A stretch of DNA of 64,000 bases, taken from contig NZ_JADPVI010000004.1 in assembly GCF_015679325.1 (NCBI RefSeq), positions 186,001 through 250,000 on the forward strand. Direction: 5' to 3'. Position numbers and translations under genes: made by a program. This stretch comes from Kaistella gelatinilytica (GTDB lineage: Bacteria; Bacteroidota; Bacteroidia; Flavobacteriales; Weeksellaceae). Positions within the stretch are counted from its first letter, which is position 1, and each line of letters starts with the position of its first letter. The notes beneath the pieces were generated by a model, which was given only the letters and a program-made list of their open reading frames with translations, had not been told where the DNA came from and searched no databases. This document shows positions 40,034 to 48,665 of the stretch, piece after piece.

Positions 40034-42079
40034 CTAATTTCTGTTTTTAAGTACGATCCAGCCTTTATAAGAGACCGGTAGATTGGTGTCGGGTTCAGTC
40101 CAGTTTAGAATATACCAGTAATTTCCTGTTGGTAAAGCTCTTCCGTTCAACTTTCCGTCCCAAATGTACTGTTGATTTTGTGATTTAAAAACTTGACTTC
40201 CGAACCGATCATAAATTGAAATACTGACGTCTTTTTTTATATTGAGATCTGAATAATCCAGGAAATCGTTGTAACCATCATTATTTGGAGTGATCACGTT
40301 GATTAAATTAATGACCAAAAATTCTTTTTCAATAATTTCGCAACTCTTAGCATCTTTCACAAAAATCTTATGAACTCCGCGTGGAATATTCGTAAAAATA
40401 TTTGAAGTTTGATAATTTCCGTTATCCAAAGCATACTGATAAGGAGGTTCCCCGCCGGTTACAAAAACGGTCGCGGTATTTCCACTTACGTCAATGTTGA
40501 TGATTTGAGGAACTTCTGCAGCAATTACATTCACTTTTTGAATTAGAGAACAGCCATTCATGGAAGTCAGTTCCACCGAATATTTCCCCACCGGAATATT
40601 GTCAACAAAATTTATTAATGCGCCTTGAGCGATGATATCACAGTTTTCGCGCATCCATTTATAATTCTTGAATCCAACTTCCGCTTCTAATTTTGCGGTC
40701 GCATTTTGACAAATTGTTTGGTCATCGAGAATTAGGGATTTTTTTGGAGTGTAGAGATGAACAATCTGCTTAACTTTTGCACAATTTCCACTTTCAACTT
40801 CTGCATAAATATCAACGTCTGAAATATAAGAAAAGTTATCGGAAAGCGGGATCAAACATGTGGAATCCTGAAAATATTTGACCTTAAAATAATCTTTAAG
40901 ATTAGAAACGATCAGCGTATTTAAATCCTGTAATTTGACGGAAATTGAATTTCCCTCATTGTAATTGCAAAATGTTTTCTCTATAACGACTGGTTTTTCA
41001 GCAAATTGAATTTTAATGGAGCCTTTTTGCTGGCATCCGGAATCGTCGATCATCACCTCATAATCTCCGGGAGTTGCAACAGTATAAGTTCCTGAAGTTG
41101 CTCCAGCGATTAAAATACCATCTTTATACCACTGATAAGTAGCACCGGAAGTTGTAGCATTTAATTGCAAAGTAGAATTTTCGCAGAGCGCGGTTCCCGT
41201 AGAAATCAAACGATCGCTTCCAAGGTCTTTATTTCCCAGAAAACTTCCAGCCTTCAAAAAAACTGCGGAGTCAAAAAGTCCCGTCGTGTCGCCATGGTCG
41301 GCAATCACTAATTTAATATGATACTTTACGCCAATTTCAACATCTGCTTTTGCAGAAAGTATTTTGGTTTGTCCGTTGAAATTCGTGGGAGTTTGTACAT
41401 CATTATAACTTCCGAAATAACCGATGTTTTGCGGACAACCCGCAGAAGCATTAATGGTAAGTGTAGAAACAGGAATGGTAGTACCCGGAACAACGGCGAT
41501 ATTCAGATAAGGATCTGTGTTGTTGGCTTTTTTGATAAGAAAGGCAAACGCGTCGGAATATTTGCAATTCCCTTCCCGATACTCTTCGGAAAGAAACATG
41601 TATTCAAAACTGATCTTATTACTTTTTAAAGCAGTAAAATCAAATTCTAAAATCGTTGCATTTAAAATATTATCGTAATTTAAATTAGATTGTGCGAGTA
41701 CATCAACCAAATCCTGATCTCCCGCCCAACTTGAATTAGCAAAAGGACTGTTTCGATCAGCTGTTTGAATATAGGAGTTCGGACCAACTGCTGTTAAAGC
41801 ACTTCCGGTGGAAAGAATGATCCCGTCTGACATTTCAAAATTACTCCCGTTTTTATTAAAGTAACCGAAACTTTTATTTCCGAAACCGAAATCAAAACCG
41901 GTAACGGTTACATTATCTACAGAAATGCAATTGGCATTCTGACTTCCAAAAAAAATGTCTTTCACCAACTGATCAGCAGTGTAAGTGGTATTTACACTGA
42001 TATATTGCGCATTCAACATCGTGATGCTCAAAGTACAAATGACGCTGATAAAAAAGGTGAAAATTCTGATAAATTTCAT
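40034..42079 (-). CDS. Choice-of-anchor L protein with T9SS type B sorting domain
   Basis: 681 residues. A signal peptide (to about LNAQ, residue 25) is followed by a choice-of-anchor L domain (about 26-285, with ISTGSALTAVGPN and FLSEEYREGNC), Ig-like modules, and a C-terminal gliding-motility-associated domain (about 595-681). The latter has VITPNNDGYNDFLDY, ISIYDRFGSQVFKS and WDGKLNGRALPTGNYWY, the type B T9SS signal. It should be exported across the outer membrane and attached to the surface or released. Function beyond that is unknown. Confidence 0.93.
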   Translation of the reverse strand: MKFIRIFTFFISVICTLSITMLNAQYISVNTTYTADQLVKDIFFGSQNANCISVDNVTVTGFDFGFGNKSFGYFNKNGSNFEMSDGIILSTGSALTAVGPNSYIQTADRNSPFANSSWAGDQDLVDVLAQSNLNYDNILNATILEFDFTALKSNKISFEYMFLSEEYREGNCKYSDAFAFLIKKANNTDPYLNIAVVPGTTIPVSTLTINASAGCPQNIGYFGSYNDVQTPTNFNGQTKILSAKADVEIGVKYHIKLVIADHGDTTGLFDSAVFLKAGSFLGNKDLGSDRLISTGTALCENSTLQLNATTSGATYQWYKDGILIAGATSGTYTVATPGDYEVMIDDSGCQQKGSIKIQFAEKPVVIEKTFCNYNEGNSISVKLQDLNTLIVSNLKDYFKVKYFQDSTCLIPLSDNFSYISDVDIYAEVESGNCAKVKQIVHLYTPKKSLILDDQTICQNATAKLEAEVGFKNYKWMRENCDIIAQGALINFVDNIPVGKYSVELTSMNGCSLIQKVNVIAAEVPQIINIDVSGNTATVFVTGGEPPYQYALDNGNYQTSNIFTNIPRGVHKIFVKDAKSCEIIEKEFLVINLINVITPNNDGYNDFLDYSDLNIKKDVSISIYDRFGSQVFKSQNQQYIWDGKLNGRALPTGNYWYILNWTEPDTNLPVSYKGWIVLKNRN

Positions 42080-42117
42080 AAAGGAAAATGGACTGCAAAA
42101 ATAGCCCTTATTAACCG

Positions 42118-42155
42118 CAAAAAAAAATCTCTTTCTACAAATAGAAAGAGATTTT
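42118..42155 (-). terminator. Intrinsic terminator of tsf
   Basis: AATCTCTTTCTA / TAGAAAGAGATT perfect 12-bp stem; on the minus strand a run of about nine T follows. Confidence 0.9.
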
Positions 42156-42177
42156 AATCATTTATTTTTTAGTGCAA

Positions 42178-43002
42178 TTAGGTAAGACTTACTCTTACGA
42201 AACCTACTACTTTTAAATCGCTGTTTACAGATTTTACGTAATCAGCAACTGACATATTTCCGTCTTTAATAAAAGCCTGGTGAACCAATGTGTTGTCTTT
42301 GTAGAATTTCTGCATTTTTCCTTTCAAGATATTATCGATGATGTTTGCAGGTTTCCCTTCTTTAATCAATAATTCTTTTTCGATCTCTAATTCTTTATCG
42401 ATCGTTTCCTGAGAAACCATAGTTTCATCTAAAGCGATCGGCTTCATTGCAGCAACCTGCATAGAAACAGATTTTGCAACTTCAGCAGCACCGTCAACAT
42501 CACCAGAAAGTGAAGTGATCGCAGCAATTTTATTTCCTGCGTGAATATAAGCTCCTAAATAAGGACCTTCAATTCTTTCGAAAGAACCGATCTCAATTTT
42601 TTCTCCGATCAAACCTGTTTGCTCAATTAATTTTTCGGCAACAGTCATTCCGTGGAAATCTGAAGCGAAGAATTCATCTTTATTAGCATAGAAAACCGCT
42701 TGTTCAGCAAGTTCGTGCGCCAATTCTACGAAATTGTCATTCTTTGCAACGAAATCAGTTTCGCAATTTAAAGCGATGATCGCACCCATCGTGTTATCCT
42801 GGTTTACTTTTGCAATTACAGCACCTTCATGAGAATCTCTGTCTGCTCTGTTAGCTGCAACTTTCTGACCTTTTTTTCTAAGGTTTTCAATTGCTTTGTC
42901 GAAATCTCCCTCGGCTTCTACCAATGCTTTTTTGCAGTCCATCATTCCTGCTCCTGTAATATTTCTTAATTTAGCTACATCTGCAGCAACCGGTGTATAC
43001 AT
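42178..43002 (-). CDS. tsf: Translation elongation factor Ts
   Basis: 274 residues. The UBA-like N-terminus KLRNITGAGMMDCKKALVEAEGD is the EF-Tu-binding signature, followed by the core domain with NCETDFVAKND. It recharges EF-Tu with GTP. In most bacteria rpsB precedes tsf; here an opposite-strand gene lies upstream instead, and tsf has its own promoter box at 43056-43063. Confidence 0.97.
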   Translation of the reverse strand: MYTPVAADVAKLRNITGAGMMDCKKALVEAEGDFDKAIENLRKKGQKVAANRADRDSHEGAVIAKVNQDNTMGAIIALNCETDFVAKNDNFVELAHELAEQAVFYANKDEFFASDFHGMTVAEKLIEQTGLIGEKIEIGSFERIEGPYLGAYIHAGNKIAAITSLSGDVDGAAEVAKSVSMQVAAMKPIALDETMVSQETIDKELEIEKELLIKEGKPANIIDNILKGKMQKFYKDNTLVHQAFIKDGNMSVADYVKSVNSDLKVVGFVRVSLT

Positions 43003-43055
43003 ATATTTATTTTTTATATTAAAATTTTGATTAATTTAGCTTTTTTAGAGTGGTG

Positions 43056-43063
43056 CAAAGATA
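43056..43063 (-). promoter_or_regulatory. Minus-7 box for tsf, TATCTTTGCACCAC type
   Basis: TATCTTTG inside TTATTATCTTTGCACCAC, identical over 18 nt to the region before the 19858 gene; 53 nt before the tsf ATG. Confidence 0.65.
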
Positions 43064-43139
43064 ATAAATTTCACACAAACTAAAAAGAAGATTTATTCGT
43101 TATCAGTAAAATTGTATCCGCTAAAAAATCCTCATTTTT

Positions 43140-43718
43140 ATGTACAAATATTTATTCTTTTTCGGCCTGTTTTTTTCTTCGTTGGCTTGTGCACAATCTA
43201 ACTACACCGCAGAGCAGGTTGAAAAAAGTACAGATCCACAGGTTATTGCTAATTTCATTAAATATAATCCGACCCATCCCAGAACTCCAGAGTTCAAACG
43301 AAAATTATTGGCTGTTATCAACAATGATAAATCACCGGCTCAAAAAGCTGCAGTGGCAAAACCTACGGTGAAAGCTATAAATACTGAAAAACTGGAAAAG
43401 GCTGTCGTTCGAGGCGCAGCCAAAGGAGAGCCTTCTGAAAAAAATAAAAGAACTGCAGAATTATTAACCCATATTTTCAGTAACGATACTTCGGGCAAAA
43501 CTGCTTACGTTCAGATTATCAATAAATCGAAGTGTAATTTGATTGTGAAAATCAGCGGTAAAAGATTCTATAATCTTGATGTTCCCGCTCATAATCAGAA
43601 TTTTGTTTTAGTTGATAAAGGGACTTATATTTTGACAACTTCCGTTTGTGATGCGAAGTATTCTTCTAGCAAAACCATCAATAAAGATATCGTCGTAACG
43701 CTGAATCCACCGAAATAA
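43140..43718 (+). CDS. Secreted protein, probably DUF6759-type
   Basis: 192 residues with a signal peptide (about 1-18, ending ACAQ). The N-terminal region (SNYTAEQVEKSTDPQVIANF) and middle are helical/linker-like. The C-terminal 80 residues form a beta-rich domain (GKTAYVQIINKSKCNLIVKI ... YILTTSVCDAKYSSSKTI) with two Cys that could form a disulfide. It resembles a Chryseobacterium-group family that I recall as DUF6759; no function is known. It separates tsf from where rpsB would be expected. Confidence 0.82.
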   Translation: MYKYLFFFGLFFSSLACAQSNYTAEQVEKSTDPQVIANFIKYNPTHPRTPEFKRKLLAVINNDKSPAQKAAVAKPTVKAINTEKLEKAVVRGAAKGEPSEKNKRTAELLTHIFSNDTSGKTAYVQIINKSKCNLIVKISGKRFYNLDVPAHNQNFVLVDKGTYILTTSVCDAKYSSSKTINKDIVVTLNPPK

Positions 43719-43727
43719 ATTAAATAT

Positions 43728-44423
43728 TTATTTTTGAAAGAGGTGAAAGTCTTTCGTCAGTTCTAAATATTCTTCACTGTAAAATCTTGGAAATTTTTCA
43801 ACCGTAAATTCTTCTTCTAAGATCTCTTTTTGATTTAAGCCTAATTCTAGAATCCATCTTTTTGGCGCAGAATTTTTGATGCCAAAAATTTGAATTTTGC
43901 GCGAGAGATAGAGTTTGTTCTTAAGAGAAATTTCTTCAAAATAAGCTCCGGATTCAAATGGAATGATGACTACCAACCGACCTTTCTCCGATAAAATTTC
44001 CGCAGACTTTTCAATTAAATTTTCAAATGAAAGTTCTGTCTGTTGTCTGGCTAAAATATCTTTATTGGAAGAATTTTCTTTAAAATAAGGTGGATTTGAA
44101 ATAATTAAATCAAATCGTTGCTGAGTTTTAAAATCCTTAAAATCCTGTAGTTCTACGCTTAATCTTTCACCAAAAGGAGAATTTTTGAAATTTTCATTTG
44201 CGAGATTTATCGCTTCTTCATTGATATCAAGTGCAAGAATTTGGGCATCAGGATTTCTTTGTGCTAACATTAAAGATATCAAACCTGTTCCGGTTCCTAC
44301 TTCTAAGATTCTTTCAACATTTTTTACGCTCGATAAAGCACCCAATAGAACACCATCAGTTCCTACACGGAAAACTTTTTTTGATTGATTAATACTGAAA
44401 TTCTTAAACTGGAAAGGTTTCAT
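43728..44423 (-). CDS. trmN: tRNA1(Val) (adenine(37)-N6)-methyltransferase family (YfiC/TrmN6)
   Basis: 231 residues from the ATG at 44423; a TTG just upstream is an unlikely start. SAM loop EVGTGTGLIS (41-50) and the amino-methyltransferase motif NPPY (110-113) are present. The order and length fit TrmN6, which methylates A37 of tRNA-Val. It is the last gene of ribE-kinase-trmN on the minus strand, 14 bp after the kinase stop. Confidence 0.9.
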   Translation of the reverse strand: MKPFQFKNFSINQSKKVFRVGTDGVLLGALSSVKNVERILEVGTGTGLISLMLAQRNPDAQILALDINEEAINLANENFKNSPFGERLSVELQDFKDFKTQQRFDLIISNPPYFKENSSNKDILARQQTELSFENLIEKSAEILSEKGRLVVIIPFESGAYFEEISLKNKLYLSRKIQIFGIKNSAPKRWILELGLNQKEILEEEFTVEKFPRFYSEEYLELTKDFHLFQK

Positions 44424-44437
44424 CAACTGGAAGAAAA

Positions 44438-45892
44438 TTATAGATTGGTCGGAAGTAGAATTGTAAATGTAGAGCCCTTATCAACTTCAGATTTTACTGA
44501 AATTTCACCTTTATAATCTTCAACCATTTTTCTGACCATCGTTAAACCAAGTCCTGTTCCACTTGTTTTTGAGGTGAAATTAGGTTCAAAAATGCGATCG
44601 TACAAATCCTCTGGAATTCCGATGCCGTTATCTTCAATCGTAATGATAATTCTTTTTTGGCGCAGTTCTACGTCAACATTAATGATGTTTTCCCGGTCAT
44701 CGTGTCGCGCTTGGCGGGCATTTGCAACGAGATTTGTAACAATTCTGGATAAATAAATCTTATCCATTTTTATCATTATATTTTCACTGTTAGCGTGGAA
44801 ATAAATTCTTTCATCACTGAAAATATTAATGATGTTCTTTATTTCTCTATTGAGATTGAAAACCTCATTATTTTTTTCGGGGAGTTGTGCAAACTGGGAA
44901 AAGGCACTCGCAACTTTAGCGACCAGATCGATCTGATCTGCAATTGTTTTACTCAGATGTTTCACTTTTTCGCGAATATCGGGGTCATTCGGATCAAATT
45001 TTCTTTCAAAATTTTGAATGGTCAGTTTCATTGGTGTTAAAGGATTCTTCACTTCATGAGCAACCTGTTTTGCCATTTCCCGCCACGCTTCTTCTTTTTC
45101 TTTGAAGCTTAAACGCTCTTTCTGTTCCTTGATCTGAAGGATCATTTTGTTGTACGCTTTGACCAGCTGACTTAATTCATCACGTTCGTAATAGCGAATT
45201 GCTTGTGGATCCTTGTCGAAAAGAGTAACGCGGTTCACTAAATCTGAAAATTTGGTGACTGCTTTGGTTAAATTGTTCGAGATGATCCAGCTTAACCAGA
45301 TTGCGAAGGCAATGATAAATAAGTTTACAATGAGAATATAGTTCACGTATTTGTTGAAGACATTAAAGTAAGAACCATCATTATGATAAAATGGAAAATA
45401 TACAATAGCAATGGGTTCCAGCATATTGTTTTTGAGAATCATATAAGAAGACGTGATATTAGCATCGGTCTTTTTATCATATTTTTGAAAATCGACTCTT
45501 CGATCACTTTTCAATACGCGGTTAACGATTTCGAGCGGTAGTTTTTTCTCCGCAATAAGATGGCTGTCTTTATTGGATATTAAAAGATTTCCTTTTAAAT
45601 CATAAATAACAATGTCCTGATTGTTAATATCAGCAATTTCAAAAATATCATTATTTAAAATAGAGGGCAGATCTGATGTTTGAACTTGAGTATGACTCAC
45701 TCCATAATCCAGTGCAGACATCATCGATTCCGATTTTTTCTGCATATCGGTGCGGCTTTGTTCAACCGCATTATTTTTTAAAATAAAGAATGACAGGATA
45801 GAAGAGCCTAAAATACTCAGTAAGCAGATCAGCAGAAATCCGCCGAACACTTTGTTTCTTAAGCTATAACCTTTGTATTTAGAGAACGACAT
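44438..45892 (-). CDS. Membrane sensor histidine kinase (NtrY-like), no partner regulator nearby
   Basis: 484 residues. TM1 about 15-37, a periplasmic sensor region about 38-182, TM2 about 185-205, HAMP about 206-260. HisKA follows with H279 in VAHEVKNPLTP, then HATPase_c with NLVANARQA, DNGIGIPED and GTGLGLTMV. The HEVKNPLTP form resembles NtrY-type kinases. No response-regulator gene is in the window. Its start overlaps ribE by 14 bp, so it is translationally coupled to riboflavin synthase. Confidence 0.94.
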   Translation of the reverse strand: MSFSKYKGYSLRNKVFGGFLLICLLSILGSSILSFFILKNNAVEQSRTDMQKKSESMMSALDYGVSHTQVQTSDLPSILNNDIFEIADINNQDIVIYDLKGNLLISNKDSHLIAEKKLPLEIVNRVLKSDRRVDFQKYDKKTDANITSSYMILKNNMLEPIAIVYFPFYHNDGSYFNVFNKYVNYILIVNLFIIAFAIWLSWIISNNLTKAVTKFSDLVNRVTLFDKDPQAIRYYERDELSQLVKAYNKMILQIKEQKERLSFKEKEEAWREMAKQVAHEVKNPLTPMKLTIQNFERKFDPNDPDIREKVKHLSKTIADQIDLVAKVASAFSQFAQLPEKNNEVFNLNREIKNIINIFSDERIYFHANSENIMIKMDKIYLSRIVTNLVANARQARHDDRENIINVDVELRQKRIIITIEDNGIGIPEDLYDRIFEPNFTSKTSGTGLGLTMVRKMVEDYKGEISVKSEVDKGSTFTILLPTNL

Positions 45893-46475
45893 TTTTTTTC
45901 ATCAATTTTGTTACATATTTGCCAATAATGTCGAATTCGAGGTTAACCATATCGCTAATTTTCAGGTTTTTCATATTCGTAAATTCCCAGGTGTAGGGAA
46001 TTATTGCAACCGAAAATTGTGAATTTCCGCTATCTGCAACCGTTAAACTTATTCCATTTACCGTAATTGAACCTTGCGGAACGGTAGTAAAATCATCCGT
46101 TTCGTCATATTGAATGGTGATAAAAAAACTTCCATCCCGGTCTTCAATATTTTTTACAGTTCCAGTTTTATCGACATGACCTTGAACTATGTGTCCATCG
46201 AGCCTACCATCGAACTTCAAACAACGTTCCAAATTGACTTCAGTTCCAACATTCCATTCACTTAAATTGGTTTTTTCTAAAGTTTCGGCAATTGCGGTTA
46301 CGCTGTACTCATCACCCGAGATTTCTACAACAGTAAGGCAACAACCATTGTGTGCTAAACTCTGGTCAATTTTTAATTCATCCGTGAAGGGACAGCTTAA
46401 GGTGATATGAATGTTTTCAGCGCGTTTCTCAATTTTTTGGATCATAGCCGTAGCTTCGATAATTCCTGTGAACAT
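45879..46475 (-). CDS. ribE: Riboflavin synthase (alpha chain)
   Basis: 198 residues with two lumazine-binding repeats (about 1-95 and 96-190), opening MFTGIIEAT and repeating in the second half (GHVDKTGTV). It converts two 6,7-dimethyl-8-ribityllumazine to riboflavin. It is first in a ribE-kinase-trmN transcript and divergent from pdxA; no FMN riboswitch is visible in the 108-bp gap. Confidence 0.95.
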   Translation of the reverse strand: MFTGIIEATAMIQKIEKRAENIHITLSCPFTDELKIDQSLAHNGCCLTVVEISGDEYSVTAIAETLEKTNLSEWNVGTEVNLERCLKFDGRLDGHIVQGHVDKTGTVKNIEDRDGSFFITIQYDETDDFTTVPQGSITVNGISLTVADSGNSQFSVAIIPYTWEFTNMKNLKISDMVNLEFDIIGKYVTKLMKKNVVL

Positions 46476-46542
46476 AAAAAAAGGTTTATTGGTGAAAAAT
46501 ATTAAGTTTAGAAATAAAATGGGATAGTTATTTCTATTTTCC

Positions 46543-46550
46543 TAAATTTG
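46543..46550 (+). promoter_or_regulatory. Minus-7 box for pdxA
   Basis: TAAATTTG, 33 nt before the ATG at 46584. Confidence 0.5.
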
Positions 46551-46583
46551 TGAAATTCTATTAATTTTCAAAGATAATTAAAA

Positions 46584-47675
46584 ATGAGTCTGAAACATCA
46601 TAAAGTACGAGTGGGAATTTCTATTGGAGATTTCAATGGGATTGGTCCCGAAATCATCATGAAGTCGCTCAACGACAAAACAATTACCGATTTTTTTACT
46701 CCAATTATTTTTGGCTCCGGAAAGTTGTTTACCTATCAGAAAAACATTTTTAAACTCAACCATAATTTTCATTATATCACCGAAACTTCTCAGGCGCAAA
46801 GTGATAAAATTAATATGGTCAACCTTTGGAAAGATAATGTGAATGTAGATCTGGGAAAACCTACGGAAGAATCTACCAAAATGGCGATTGAATCATTAGA
46901 AGCTGCGACCAATGCTTTGATGAACGGCGAAATAGACGTTTTGGTTACAGCGCCGATCAACAAAGAAGAAATGTTGAAACACGGCTTTGCTCACGCAGGG
47001 CACACCGGATATTTAGAAGAGAAATTTGGTAAAAAAGGATTGATGTTCTTGGTCACTGAAGATTTGAAAGTGGCTGTTTCTACCCATCATATTCCGATTA
47101 GCCAGGTCGCTGAAAATATTTCAAAAGAAAAAATTAAAAAGCAGATCAAAATGCTCAACCAGTGTTTGATTGAAGATTTTCAGGTAGAAAGACCCAAAAT
47201 TGCGATTTTAGGTTTAAATCCGCATGCTGGAGACGGTGGTGCAATTGGGAATGAAGAAATTGAGATCATCGAACCTGCAATTCGTGAACTTTTTGACAAC
47301 GGAATTTTAGCTTTCGGACCTTTTCCGGCAGATAGTTTTTTTCAACCTAATAAATATAAAAATTACGACGCTGTTTTAGCGATGTATCACGATCAGGGTT
47401 TAGCGCCATTTAAAACACTTGCATATGAGGAAGGAGTGAATTTCACCGCTGGATTGCCATATATTAGAACGTCTCCCGATCACGGAGTTGCTTATGATAT
47501 CGCGGGGCAAAATATCGCAGACGAGCAAAGCTTTAGCGAAGCGATCTTCATGGCGATCAAAATATTTAAGAACAGACAAGAATATAATGATTTGATGAAT
47601 AACCGAATGCAGCCAAGAAGAAATGCTTCTTCAAATGGTTTTGACGAGGATTTACCGAGAGAAAATCATCATTAA
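46584..47675 (+). CDS. pdxA: 4-hydroxythreonine-4-phosphate dehydrogenase
   Basis: 363 residues. SIGDFNGIGPEIIMKSL near the start, the metal-site histidine in HAGHTGYLEE, LGLNPHAGDGG, and MYHDQGLAPFKTL are all PdxA hallmarks. It oxidises 4-phosphohydroxythreonine in pyridoxal-phosphate synthesis. It precedes yceD-rpmF-accB-accC, but yceD has its own promoter. Confidence 0.96.
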   Translation: MSLKHHKVRVGISIGDFNGIGPEIIMKSLNDKTITDFFTPIIFGSGKLFTYQKNIFKLNHNFHYITETSQAQSDKINMVNLWKDNVNVDLGKPTEESTKMAIESLEAATNALMNGEIDVLVTAPINKEEMLKHGFAHAGHTGYLEEKFGKKGLMFLVTEDLKVAVSTHHIPISQVAENISKEKIKKQIKMLNQCLIEDFQVERPKIAILGLNPHAGDGGAIGNEEIEIIEPAIRELFDNGILAFGPFPADSFFQPNKYKNYDAVLAMYHDQGLAPFKTLAYEEGVNFTAGLPYIRTSPDHGVAYDIAGQNIADEQSFSEAIFMAIKIFKNRQEYNDLMNNRMQPRRNASSNGFDEDLPRENHH

Positions 47676-47741
47676 AAATTAGAAAATAGAATTTCTAAAA
47701 TATTTGTTTAAGAAATCATTTGTAATATTAAAAAATTTGCA

Positions 47742-47749
47742 TATTTTTG
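47742..47749 (+). promoter_or_regulatory. Promoter for yceD-rpmF
   Basis: TATTTTTG followed by CACAC, with TTTG at 47719-47722, 19 nt upstream, in the minus-33 position; 12 nt before the yceD ATG. Confidence 0.6.
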
Positions 47750-47761
47750 CACACTCATTTT

Positions 47762-48286
47762 ATGGACAGACTAAGAAACTACGACATCGTGTTTTCGGGA
47801 CTGAAAAACGGTAGACACGAATTCAAATTTGAGATAGATAAGGAGTTCTTTCAACTTTTCGATACTGAACAGGAATTTACAGAACCGAAGATCGTTGCTG
47901 ATGTTTTAATGGAAAAACACACAACTTTTTTAGAATTTTGGATAAAGACAGGAGGTATGGTTAATTTAGTTTGTGACATCACAAACGACCAATTTGATCA
48001 TCCGATAGAAAACGAAATGAAGGTCTTGGTGAAATTCGGAGAAGAATATGATGACAGCGAAATTGATGTAATTACAATTCCCAGCAAGGATCACGCGTTC
48101 AATATAGCGCAGTTGATTTATGAAAATGTAATGTTGTCGATCCCGATGAAAAAAGTTTCTCCAAATATTTCAAAAGAAGATTTAGAGATATTAGAAAAGT
48201 TCAGTCCAAAAGACGAAGTAGTAGAAGAACCGAAAAGCGACCCGAGATGGGAAGCACTGAAGAATTTAAAAGATAATAATAAATAG
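47762..48286 (+). CDS. yceD: YceD/DUF177 family protein
   Basis: 174 residues from the ATG at 47762 (MDRLRNYDIVFSGLKNGRHE); a start 15 nt upstream would fall within a few nucleotides of the minus-7 box. DUF177/YceD proteins are linked to 23S rRNA or large-subunit maturation and almost always precede rpmF, as here. The usual C-terminal Cys motifs are not evident; the tail is acidic/basic (FSPKDEVVEEPKSDPRWEAL). Confidence 0.9.
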   Translation: MDRLRNYDIVFSGLKNGRHEFKFEIDKEFFQLFDTEQEFTEPKIVADVLMEKHTTFLEFWIKTGGMVNLVCDITNDQFDHPIENEMKVLVKFGEEYDDSEIDVITIPSKDHAFNIAQLIYENVMLSIPMKKVSPNISKEDLEILEKFSPKDEVVEEPKSDPRWEALKNLKDNNK

Positions 48287-48293
48287 TTTAAAA

Positions 48294-48331
48294 TGATGAG
48301 GATTGAGCAATCAACGACTCATCGCTCATCA
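48294..48331 (+). promoter_or_regulatory. Hairpin between yceD and rpmF
   Basis: TGATGAGGATTGAG pairs with CTCATCGCTCATCA over 12 of 14 positions, just upstream of rpmF; it could modulate rpmF translation or mRNA ends. Confidence 0.45.
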
Positions 48332-48348
48332 AATTAAAAATATAAGAA

Positions 48349-48552
48349 ATGGCACATCCTAAAAGAAGACAATCCTCCACGAGAAGAGATAAGAGAAGAA
48401 CTCACTACAAAGCAGTAGTTCCTCAATTGGCAAAAGATGCAACATCAGGTGAAATGCACTTGTACCACAGAGCACACTGGTCTGAAGGAAAAATGTACTA
48501 CAGAGGTAAAGTAGTAATGGAAAAAACAGTAGAAGCTATCGAAGAAAACTAA
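48349..48552 (+). CDS. rpmF: 50S ribosomal protein L32
   Basis: 67 residues, starting [20 protein letters not shown], the standard basic L32 N-terminus. The C-terminal zinc-type Cys pairs are absent, so it is the Cys-free form. It follows yceD by 62 bp and ends at a terminator. Confidence 0.97.
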   Translation: MAHPKRRQSSTRRDKRRTHYKAVVPQLAKDATSGEMHLYHRAHWSEGKMYYRGKVVMEKTVEAIEEN

Positions 48553-48585
48553 GCGTAAAACTTAGAAAAACTTCAATTTTATACT

Positions 48586-48622
48586 AAAACCACTCGATTT
48601 TTTCAATTTTGAGTGGTTTTTT
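48586..48622 (+). terminator. Intrinsic terminator of rpmF
   Basis: AAAACCACTC / GAGTGGTTTT stem with a 15-nt loop and T-run. Confidence 0.85.
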
Positions 48623-48634
48623 GTTGTTTTTTAG

Positions 48635-48642
48635 TATCTTTG
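48635..48642 (+). promoter_or_regulatory. Minus-7 box for accB-accC
   Basis: TATCTTTG right after the rpmF terminator, 23 nt before the accB ATG. Confidence 0.55.
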
Positions 48643-48665
48643 ACATAATAAACAAAACCAATTAT

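Noticed and set aside
46476..46583. FMN riboswitch before ribE
   Set aside because: The 108-bp divergent gap to pdxA is AT-rich, with no FMN-type conserved loops or multi-stem structure visible.
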